Shown here piece by piece: positions 57,334 to 64,000 of a stretch of 64,000 nucleotides of DNA. The first letter of the stretch is position 1, and every line of letters begins with the position of its first letter. Both the position numbers and the translations under genes were made by a program. Source of the stretch: Kumtagia yinganensis (GTDB lineage Bacteria > Pseudomonadota > Alphaproteobacteria > Rhizobiales > Rhizobiaceae). The stretch lies in assembly GCF_040081985.1 (NCBI RefSeq), contig NZ_JBEBMH010000001.1, forward strand, positions 310,001 through 374,000. The letters run 5' to 3'. The notes under the pieces were generated by a model. The model saw nothing but the letters and a program-made list of their open reading frames with translations. It had not been told where the DNA came from and did not search any database.

Positions 57334-59079
57334 ATGAACGTTTGGACCACAAATGCGGGCTCGCCGAATGGGGCCGGAAAGCTTCGAAAAAATGCGTTGG
57401 CGGTGGCCGCCGGCGCCCTTCTTTGTTGCGCGGCGATCCTTCCAGCTGCGCAAGCCCAAGAGAATTCTTTGCTCTTCCTTGCTGAAGACGTGCCATCGGG
57501 TCTCGATCCCGACGGTCCCTCGATCGCCATTCCCACGACCCAGCTGGGCATGGTCCAACTGCTCGAACCACTCATTGCATACGAGAATGCCGCGCAGCCG
57601 AACGACGACGGAGTAAACGTCCCGGACTTCACCAAGCCGGTCGGAAGGCTCCTGGAGAGCTGGGCTTACGATGCGGACAAGCTCACCTGGACGCTCAAGC
57701 TGCGCAAAGGCGTGAAGAGCTGCGCCGGCAATGAATTTTCCGCCGACGATCTCATGTACACGTATGCGCGCGCACTAAACGTCGGCGGTGCCGTGCCGAA
57801 TGCATGGTTCCTTCTGAACATGGCGGGAGTGAAGGGCTTCACCACCGACGTCTTCAGCTCGGACAAGGCAATTGCCGACAAGGCCAAGCAGCTGGGCGAT
57901 GGCATCCGCAAGATCGACGACTACACGGTCGAGGTCGAGCAGGTGAAGCCAAACCCCCTCTATCTCGTCAACATCGCGGTGACGATATCGCAGGGCGTGT
58001 TCGACTCCAAGGAGATGAAGGCGCATGCCACTGACGCCGATCCGTGGAGCTACGACTACGCCAACAACGTCAACCTGCCTTCGTTCGGGCCTTACTGCCT
58101 CGACAACTGGACGAAGAATTCGGAAATCCGTTTCAAGGCCAATCCGAACTACTATCGCGGCAAGGCGCCTATCGACGTCGCGATTATCAAGAAAGTGCCG
58201 CAGGGCGGCAACCGCATCTCGATCCTTCAGTCGGGCCAAGCCCAGCTCATTCAGGGCATGACACCGAACCAGTACGATAACATCCGTAAAATGCCTGGCC
58301 TGAAGGTGAGCGGCGTGCTCGGCAACGAGGGGCTGTTCATTGTGATGAACTTCAAGACCCCGCCCTTCGACAACATCAAGCTGCGGCAGGCGATCGCCTA
58401 CGCCATGCCCTATGAGCGCGTCATCCAGGTCGGTTACGGCGGGCAGGCGAAGCAGTGGGAGAGCGTGGTTCCGTCCACTTATCCAAGCTTTATCAAGCAG
58501 GATCCGCCCTACACCTACGATCCTGAGAAGGCCAAGGCGCTGCTAGCAGAAGCTGGCTATCCCGACGGCAAAGGTCTCGAGAAGTATGCTGATCAGTTCA
58601 AGCTGACCTACGTCAGCGAGAAGGAGACGACGCTCGGTCCGGTCGTCAACCAGATCCGCTCGGCCCTTACGGGCGTCGGGATACCGGTTACCCTCGATCC
58701 GATCCCGCAAGCTCAGTATGGCGATCGCCAGATCGTCAAGAAGGACCTTGCATTCGCGGTCAACGATCAGGAAAAGCCGATCGGCGTCGACACCGGCTAC
58801 GCCATGCAGCTGTTCTTCGTCTCTAAAGAGGCAGGCGGTCTAAACAACATGATGAATTATGCCAATTCCGAGCTGGACTCCATGTGGGCCAGCGCCCGCA
58901 ACGAGCCCGACAAGGCCAAACGCGACGCCACGCTTGCCGACATGCAGAAGATTCTCATGCGGGATCTAGCCTGGCTGCCCGTCGTCGAGTTCAAGACCCA
59001 GTGGGCTCATACGGACAAGCTGAAGGGCATCACTTGGAATCCCGGCAACTCGCTGCTGCTCAACGAGCTGCATTACTAA
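57334..59079 (+). CDS. ABC transporter substrate-binding protein, peptide/nickel (SBP_bac_5) type
   Basis: A 581-residue exported binding protein of the DppA/OppA type. The signal region LRKNALAVAAGALLCCAAIL, ending AQAQ, is preceded by about 22 residues. Typical segments are WTLKLRKGVKSCAGNEFSADD and ANPNYYRGKAPIDVAIIKKV. The ATG at 57334 has AGGGG upstream. It is the first gene of a unit with two permeases. Members bind peptides, opines, glycosides or other polar molecules, so the ligand is open. It lacks the lipobox of Gram-positive homologues. Confidence 0.93.
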   Translation: MNVWTTNAGSPNGAGKLRKNALAVAAGALLCCAAILPAAQAQENSLLFLAEDVPSGLDPDGPSIAIPTTQLGMVQLLEPLIAYENAAQPNDDGVNVPDFTKPVGRLLESWAYDADKLTWTLKLRKGVKSCAGNEFSADDLMYTYARALNVGGAVPNAWFLLNMAGVKGFTTDVFSSDKAIADKAKQLGDGIRKIDDYTVEVEQVKPNPLYLVNIAVTISQGVFDSKEMKAHATDADPWSYDYANNVNLPSFGPYCLDNWTKNSEIRFKANPNYYRGKAPIDVAIIKKVPQGGNRISILQSGQAQLIQGMTPNQYDNIRKMPGLKVSGVLGNEGLFIVMNFKTPPFDNIKLRQAIAYAMPYERVIQVGYGGQAKQWESVVPSTYPSFIKQDPPYTYDPEKAKALLAEAGYPDGKGLEKYADQFKLTYVSEKETTLGPVVNQIRSALTGVGIPVTLDPIPQAQYGDRQIVKKDLAFAVNDQEKPIGVDTGYAMQLFFVSKEAGGLNNMMNYANSELDSMWASARNEPDKAKRDATLADMQKILMRDLAWLPVVEFKTQWAHTDKLKGITWNPGNSLLLNELHY

Positions 59080-59137
59080 TGCAAACGGGAGCGCCTCCTC
59101 AGATAGTGGCGCTCCCAGCCTTGATGGATCGCGGTCA

Positions 59138-60163
59138 ATGCTGAGACGCTTCCTGATCCGCCGACTTATCACGAGCGCCGTCCAGATGTTGGGGCTGACG
59201 CTGGCGGTGTTTTTTTTGGTCCGTCTGCTCCCGGCCGACCCGGTGGCGCGGCTCGTTGGCCTCAACGCTTCTCCAGAGGCCTATGCGCAGGCTCAACGCA
59301 GCCTCGGCCTCGATAAGCCGATGTTTCAGCAGTTGCTCGACTATATCGGCCTTGGTTCGAGGATGGGACTGCTGCAGGGTGACCTGGGCGTCTCCTGGGT
59401 CACCAGCGCGCCTGTTCTTAACGAGATAGGGATGTCGCTCCCCATCACGCTGGAACTACTGACCTACAGCTTCCTGGTCACCCTGCTGATCTCGGTGCCG
59501 GTGGGTATCATGAGCGCGGCGAATCCGGGTAAGCTCGTCGACAAGATAGTCTTTTCCTATGGTCTGTTCGGCGGCTCGCAGCCGGAGTTCTGGTGGGGCC
59601 TGCTGTTCGTGCTCATCTTTTTCTCGACCTTGGGCGTCGCCCCGGCGCCGCTCGGCATGATTGATCCGCTCATGATGCCGCCGACACGCTTAACCGGCTT
59701 CTACACGCTGGACGCGCTTCTCGCCGGCGACATCCCTGCGCTTATCGACATATTCCACCATCTTATGCTGCCAATCCTGACGATGGTGTTCGTGCTGTCG
59801 GGTCCGGTCATCAAGATGGTTCGTCAGAGCATGATCCGCGCTCAAGCCTCCGACTATGTGCTCTACGGCAATGCCGCTGGGCTGCATAGGTCGACCGTTA
59901 CGGCCTATGCGCTGCGCGCTGCGATCGCACCGACCATCACTCTGGTCGGCATCCTCTACGGTGTAATGCTCGGCGGCGCGGTGCTTGTCGAAAGCGTCTT
60001 CGCGCTCGGTGGTATCGGCCAATATGCCGTCCGCTCGGTGCTAGCGTTCGACTATCCCTCCATCCAGGGGATCGTTCTGGTGATCACGGCGATCTCGCTG
60101 CTGATTTATCTCGTGCTCGATATTCTTTACGCGGTCATTGACCCAAGGGTGGTGTACTCATGA
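59138..60163 (+). CDS. ABC transporter permease, DppB type
   Basis: A 341-residue permease with six hydrophobic segments. The N-terminus MLRRFLIRRLITSAVQMLGL, the periplasmic ADPVARLVGLNASPEA and the EAA-type loop near the C-terminus (RAQASDYVLYGNAAGL) mark a DppB-type component. ATGA overlaps the next permease, so the pair is coupled. Confidence 0.94.
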   Translation: MLRRFLIRRLITSAVQMLGLTLAVFFLVRLLPADPVARLVGLNASPEAYAQAQRSLGLDKPMFQQLLDYIGLGSRMGLLQGDLGVSWVTSAPVLNEIGMSLPITLELLTYSFLVTLLISVPVGIMSAANPGKLVDKIVFSYGLFGGSQPEFWWGLLFVLIFFSTLGVAPAPLGMIDPLMMPPTRLTGFYTLDALLAGDIPALIDIFHHLMLPILTMVFVLSGPVIKMVRQSMIRAQASDYVLYGNAAGLHRSTVTAYALRAAIAPTITLVGILYGVMLGGAVLVESVFALGGIGQYAVRSVLAFDYPSIQGIVLVITAISLLIYLVLDILYAVIDPRVVYS

Positions 60164-61068
60164 CCCAGGTCCCGCCGATTCCGGAGGCAATGCCGATACG
60201 GCGCGGGCGCAAGCAGACGAAGCCGTGGCTCTTTTGGTTCGCCGTCGTGTTCGCTGGAGCAGCGCTGTTCCTTGCCGCGTTTGGCGAATACGTCGTGCCG
60301 CACAGCCCCACCGACAGCTCGTTCATGCCGAGCATGCCGCCTCCGCCGCTCGCGGACGTCCCGGGTTTGCTCTGGGCCACGATGACGCGAACGGCGACGG
60401 AGCCGATCAACTGGTTCGGCACCGACTCGTCTGGTTTCGACGTTTTCTCGCGCGTACTGTGCGCGCCGCGCATCGACCTCTCGATCGCGCTCGCAGCCAA
60501 CGCTCTGGCGATGCTCATTGGGATCCCGTTCGGTCTGGTCGCGGGCTATTTCCGCAACCCCTTCACCGAATTCATGATGCGCGCGTCGGACGTGCTGCAG
60601 TCATTCCCGGTCTTCATCTCAGCGATGATCCTCGTCGCCCTGGGTGGCCAGTCGATCCTGAATGTCGTGCTCGCGCTGTCGCTCTTGTACGCACCGATCT
60701 ACGTTCGGCTGACGCGCACCGAGGTGCTCGCGCAGAAGAGCAGGGGTATGGTCGAGGCATCTCGCGCTATCGGCCAGAGCGAGATGATGATTGCGCTGAA
60801 ACATGTCCTGCCCAACTCCATGGGGCCGGCGCTGGTGCAGAGTTCGGTGACGATCGGTTTCGCGATCCTGCTGACAGCCGGCCTTTCATTCGTCGGCGCC
60901 GGAGTCCGGCCGCCCAGCCCGGAATGGGGCTTGATGATTTCCACCGGCGCCAATGACATCGTGCTCGGCCAATGGTGGACGTCGGTCTTCCCGGGCATCG
61001 CGATCTCCCTGACGGTGTTCGCTTTCGCCGTCATCGGCGACGCGCTGGAGCGCCGCTACAACAGCTAG
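60160..61068 (+). CDS. ABC transporter permease, DppC type
   Basis: A 302-residue permease with an N-terminal membrane segment, a TDSSGFDVFSRVL motif in the OppC_N region and the EAA loop KSRGMVEASRAIGQSEMM. It pairs with the DppB-type subunit. The stop is followed by the HapK-like gene after 78 bases. Confidence 0.94.
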   Translation: MTQVPPIPEAMPIRRGRKQTKPWLFWFAVVFAGAALFLAAFGEYVVPHSPTDSSFMPSMPPPPLADVPGLLWATMTRTATEPINWFGTDSSGFDVFSRVLCAPRIDLSIALAANALAMLIGIPFGLVAGYFRNPFTEFMMRASDVLQSFPVFISAMILVALGGQSILNVVLALSLLYAPIYVRLTRTEVLAQKSRGMVEASRAIGQSEMMIALKHVLPNSMGPALVQSSVTIGFAILLTAGLSFVGAGVRPPSPEWGLMISTGANDIVLGQWWTSVFPGIAISLTVFAFAVIGDALERRYNS

Positions 61069-61146
61069 GTTCCAGCCACCAGACTTTGTCGTCCGGGTTC
61101 AGCCGGGCGGCGCATGCGGCCTCGGCCGCCCAGACAGGAGGACTTC

Positions 61147-61458
61147 ATGCGTATAATCGTTCTGTTCAATCTGCGCCCAGAGACGGATGTTGCCAAATAC
61201 GAGGCATGGGCGAGGGAAACGGATATTCCGATCGTCAACAGGCTCGGCTCCATCAAGAGCTTCACCGTGCACAAGGCGACCGGCCTTCTCGGGTCCGACC
61301 AGAAGCCGCCGTACCAGTACATCGAAGTCGTCGATGTCGCCGACACCGATCAGTTCGGCAAGGACATCTCCACCGCGACGATGAAGAAGGTCGCGGCCGA
61401 GTTCCAGGCGCTGGCCGACAACCCGACATTCGTCACCACCACCGAAATCGGTGCCTGA
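61147..61458 (+). CDS. HapK/RedY-like small alpha+beta-barrel protein
   Basis: A 103-residue protein. The sequence MRIIVLFNLRPETDVAKYEAW and TDIPIVNRLGSIKSFTVHKATG followed by YIEVVDVADTDQFGKD resembles the dimeric alpha+beta barrel family annotated HapK or RedY-like. Family members are linked to metabolite biosynthesis or turnover without a clear reaction. CAGGAGG is six bases before the ATG at 61147; the open frame extends to 61114 without support. It ends one base before the next start codon. Confidence 0.8.
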   Translation: MRIIVLFNLRPETDVAKYEAWARETDIPIVNRLGSIKSFTVHKATGLLGSDQKPPYQYIEVVDVADTDQFGKDISTATMKKVAAEFQALADNPTFVTTTEIGA

Positions 61459-61459
61459 C

Positions 61460-62299
61460 ATGGCTTCCGGCGTATTGGAGGGCAAGGTCGCCCTCATAAC
61501 GGGAGCCGGCCGGCAGGCCGGCCTTGGGCAGGGCATAGCCACCGCCCTGGCTGGCGCCGGCGCTGCCGTGATGCTGCACGATCGTGGTGCGGTTGAGGGT
61601 GAACTGGCGCCATCGCATGGCGTCGGCACCAAGTCGGATCTGGAGCAGGTCGCCGACGAGATCCGCGCCAGCGGCGCCGAGGCGGACACGGTCACGGGCG
61701 ATCTTCTCGACGAAGCGATCATCGAAAAGATCGTGGCAGCCACCGTGAAGAGGTTCGGTCGGCTCGACATTCTCGTCAACAATGCCGGCATCGGCTACCT
61801 TTTCGGGCCGACCACGGAGTTGAAGGCCGAGCATCTGGACGCCGTCCTCGGCGTCAATCTTCGCGCTCCTATCCTTGCTACAAAACATGCCGCGCGGCAG
61901 ATGATAAAACAGGGCGATGGGGGGCGCATCATCAACATCGCGTCCCAGGCGGGCAAGTCCGGCTTTGCGCTGGCCACCTCCTATGTGGCTTCCAAGCACG
62001 GCATCATCGGCTTGACGCGCTCGACAGCGATGGAATTCGGTGAGCACGGCATCACCGTCAATGCCATTTGCCCCAATCACGTGACCACCGGACTTGGTCA
62101 ATGGCAGAACGATTTCGTGTCCAAGTCGCGCGGACAGACGGTCGACGACTATCTGGCCGAGATGCGCCGCCGCATTCCGCTGGGCCGTACCGGAACCCCG
62201 CAGGACATCGGACAGGCGGCGCTTTTCCTGTGCTCGCCCAGCGCCGCCTACATCACCGCCGAGGCGATGAATGTGTCGGGCGGCGAGGAATATCACTGA
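61460..62299 (+). CDS. SDR-family oxidoreductase downstream of HapK-like gene
   Basis: A 279-residue SDR. The cofactor loop TGAGRQAGLGQGIA carries an inserted Gln-Ala relative to the usual GxxxGxG, which occurs in some FabI-like or extended SDRs. NNAG is present, with a Ser in NIASQAG and a SYVASK motif (Tyr-x3-Lys). The ATG at 61460 starts one base after the HapK stop; a GTG at 61451 would overlap. Together with the flavoprotein it could oxidise or reduce the imported substrate. Confidence 0.88.
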   Translation: MASGVLEGKVALITGAGRQAGLGQGIATALAGAGAAVMLHDRGAVEGELAPSHGVGTKSDLEQVADEIRASGAEADTVTGDLLDEAIIEKIVAATVKRFGRLDILVNNAGIGYLFGPTTELKAEHLDAVLGVNLRAPILATKHAARQMIKQGDGGRIINIASQAGKSGFALATSYVASKHGIIGLTRSTAMEFGEHGITVNAICPNHVTTGLGQWQNDFVSKSRGQTVDDYLAEMRRRIPLGRTGTPQDIGQAALFLCSPSAAYITAEAMNVSGGEEYH

Positions 62300-62402
62300 C
62301 AGCAGAAACGTGACCGCCGCGGCCGGGCGCCGCGGCGGTAGCGCATTCCGAGGGCTGGCAGTGCGCCGCCCGCATGAACATTTGACGGACTGGAAGGCTG
62401 AG

Positions 62403-63815
62403 ATGGCTGGAGTTGTAAGGGACGCGGTCGAATTCGACATGGAGGTGCCCGTCGTGGTCGTCGGTGCGGGAGCGTCCGGCCTGACCGCGGCTCTCGCGGC
62501 GCGCGATGCCGGAGCCGACGTCTTCCTGCTCGAGCGCGATCTGGTGCCGCGCGGCAGCACCTGCATGTCGCAGGGCAATGTCTGCGCCGCGGGCACCAAG
62601 CTGCAGAAGGCGAAGGGCATCGTTGACGATGCGGATTCCTTCTATCGCGATATCATGGCGCAGACCCACAACACCGCCGATCCGGTAATCGCCCGCACGG
62701 TTGCCGACAACGCCGGCCCGACGGTCGACTGGCTGATCGAGAAGTTCGAAATCCCGTTCACAATAAATACGAAATGGGGCGCCTCCTTCGGCCATTCGGC
62801 CGATCGTCAACACGGCATGCCGACCCGCACCGGCGGAGAGCTTCACGGCGCACTGACGCGGGCCGCCGAGGGTATCGGTGTCGACATCATCGCCGGCGCA
62901 CATGTTGATACCGTCTACGCCGACGAAGACGGCCGCGTACGCGGCGTCGCCTTCACGCGCCCCGACGGCACGGCGGAACGTGTCGGCTGCCAGGCGCTGG
63001 TGCTGACGACCTGCGGTTTCGGCGCCAATGCCGAGATGGTCAAGAAGTTCATCCCGGCCTTCGGCAACACGCCCTACTACCGTTACTTCGGCCACGAAGG
63101 AAACGAGGGCGAGGGCATCAAGTGGGGTATGGAGCTCGGCGCTGCCGTCGGCAGCATGGATGCGTTCCAGGGCTATGGCGCACTCGCCGAGCAGTACGGC
63201 ATCATCGCTAACTACGACCTCGTGCTGAGCGGCGGCATCCAGGCCAATGCGCGCGGCGAGCGCTTCTCCAACGAGGTAGCTGACATCTCGGGCCAGGCGC
63301 TCAACGTGTTGCCGCAGCCCGACGGCATCGGCTGGATCGTCTTCGACGACATACGCAGCGCGACCTGCGAGAGCTACCCGGAATATGTCGAGCTGAAGGC
63401 GCTCGGCGCCATCCGCACCGGCGCAACCGCCGCCGAGCTCGCCGCGGCCATAAAAGTGCCGGTCGATGCGCTGGAGAAGACCCTGAACGAGGTGGCGGGC
63501 TACGCCAGGGGCGAGGCGAAGGACCCGTTCGGCCGCGACTTCACCGGCAGGCCGCCGATGAAGGGGCCGTACCAGGCCATCAAGACGACGGGTGCGCTGT
63601 TCCATACGCAGGGCGGCCTGCGCGTCAACGCCAACGCTCAGGTGATGCGTCCGGATGGAAGCCTGCTTCCAAACCTGTTTGCGGGCGGCGGCGCTGCGGA
63701 GGGCATCTCCGGCGCCGGTCCGTCCGGCTATCTTCCAGCCGCGGGGCTTTGCACCGCCGTAACGCTTGGCCGTCTCGCCGGGGCTGCCGCAGCCGCTCTT
63801 GTCAAAGCAGGTTGA
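62403..63815 (+). CDS. FAD-dependent fumarate-reductase/ketosteroid-dehydrogenase-like flavoprotein
   Basis: A 470-residue FAD protein. The dinucleotide motif VVGAGASGLTAALAARDAG opens the protein, DRQHGMPTRTGGELHGALTRAA lies in the middle, and the C-terminal GGGAAEGISGAGPSGYLPAAGL is the second FAD contact. The fold is that of fumarate reductase flavoprotein, 3-ketosteroid dehydrogenase, urocanate reductase and tricarballylate dehydrogenase. No heme or signal peptide is present. The ATG at 62403 has an AAGG-like site upstream. The substrate is unknown; an unsaturated acid or enone is expected. Last gene before two hairpins. Confidence 0.88.
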   Translation: MAGVVRDAVEFDMEVPVVVVGAGASGLTAALAARDAGADVFLLERDLVPRGSTCMSQGNVCAAGTKLQKAKGIVDDADSFYRDIMAQTHNTADPVIARTVADNAGPTVDWLIEKFEIPFTINTKWGASFGHSADRQHGMPTRTGGELHGALTRAAEGIGVDIIAGAHVDTVYADEDGRVRGVAFTRPDGTAERVGCQALVLTTCGFGANAEMVKKFIPAFGNTPYYRYFGHEGNEGEGIKWGMELGAAVGSMDAFQGYGALAEQYGIIANYDLVLSGGIQANARGERFSNEVADISGQALNVLPQPDGIGWIVFDDIRSATCESYPEYVELKALGAIRTGATAAELAAAIKVPVDALEKTLNEVAGYARGEAKDPFGRDFTGRPPMKGPYQAIKTTGALFHTQGGLRVNANAQVMRPDGSLLPNLFAGGGAAEGISGAGPSGYLPAAGLCTAVTLGRLAGAAAAALVKAG

Positions 63816-63825
63816 GCCGGTCGCA

Positions 63826-63871
63826 GACCGAAGGCTTCGGTCAGCGGCCTCGACAGCGGCGATGTCGAGGC
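63826..63871 (+). terminator. Tandem hairpins after the flavoprotein gene
   Basis: Two perfect stems follow the stop codon: GACCGAA/TTCGGTC (63826-63832 with 63836-63842) and GCCTCGACA/TGTCGAGGC (63847-63855 with 63863-63871). No T-run follows. They probably reduce read-through or stabilise the 3' end. The remaining ~130 bases to the window end show nothing recognisable. Confidence 0.55.
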
Positions 63872-64000
63872 ACGGTGCAATAAGAATGCGCATGCAGAGC
63901 TGCGTTCAGTCCGTTGGTATGATGTGATTGTCGCTCTTGCGCTGCGATTAAATCATCGAACCGCATTCGACGGCGTGTTGACAACCTCACAATCCGGTGT

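Noticed and set aside
22537..64000. Direct repeat of the tRNA 3' end marking the right edge of an island
   Set aside because: The segment GAGTCCCTCCGGGCCCACCA was looked for by eye downstream and not found in the window.

Overview
The window is GC-rich DNA from an alphaproteobacterium, most probably a Rhizobiales member of the Mesorhizobium/Phyllobacteriaceae type. This rests on a long CarB with the insertion usual in rhizobia, a PmtA-type phospholipid methyltransferase, palindromic intergenic repeats, and dense TRAP, ABC and CoA-type catabolic clusters. The genus is an inference.

Bases 1-22,450 look like ordinary chromosome: a zinc-peptidase fragment, a membrane GGDEF-EAL protein, an MFS exporter divergent from an ArsR-type regulator, PmtA, an SH3 protein, CarB followed by a HicAB pair, a GFA enzyme, small secreted proteins, an SDR, a UPF0114 membrane protein, an OmpA-family protein with a repeat-built basic/acidic region, a YcgN protein and a SIMPL protein. 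Within it sit an AT-richer orphan P-loop ATPase (12.3-13.8 kb) and two near-perfect palindromic repeats (14.4 and 15.8 kb).

Bases 22,461-27,430 form a mobile-element zone starting directly after a CAT-anticodon tRNA. It holds an intact IS5-family element with a probable -1 frameshift, a two-gene module (a protein with two AlpA-like helix-turn-helix domains, translationally coupled to a tyrosine recombinase with a zinc ribbon) and IS3-family wreckage.

Bases 27,430-34,950 form a LacI-controlled cluster: LacI repressor, a HisD-family dehydrogenase resembling sulfopropanediol dehydrogenase HpsN, an SDR, and a TRAP transporter with two tandem substrate-binding proteins. I found one LacI-type operator motif, TGCATNCGNATNCA-like, at four places that link all these promoters.

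Bases 35,056-53,762 form a second regulon around a GntR/UTRA regulator. The palindrome TTGTCCGGACAA occurs three times, in the two divergent promoter regions, and would control four transcription units: amidase, CoA ligase and MmgE/PrpD; CoA transferase and gntR; a seven-gene unit (two CaiB-type CoA transferases, acyl-CoA dehydrogenase, MaoC, CitE-like lyase, MmgE/PrpD, deacetylase/imidase-like hydrolase); and crotonase, SDR, GMC oxidoreductase and beta-lactamase-like hydrolase. Together they suggest hydrolysis of an amide or cyclic imide to a branched dicarboxylate, CoA activation, dehydrogenation, hydration and C-C cleavage. The substrate is not known.

Bases 53,799-63,871 hold a third MmgE/PrpD gene in line with a fused two-domain ABC ATPase whose two ATP sites look asymmetric. 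Divergent from it are an oligopeptide-type binding protein, two permeases, a HapK-like small protein, an SDR and a fumarate-reductase-like flavoprotein, ending in two hairpins. The last ~130 bases show no recognisable feature.
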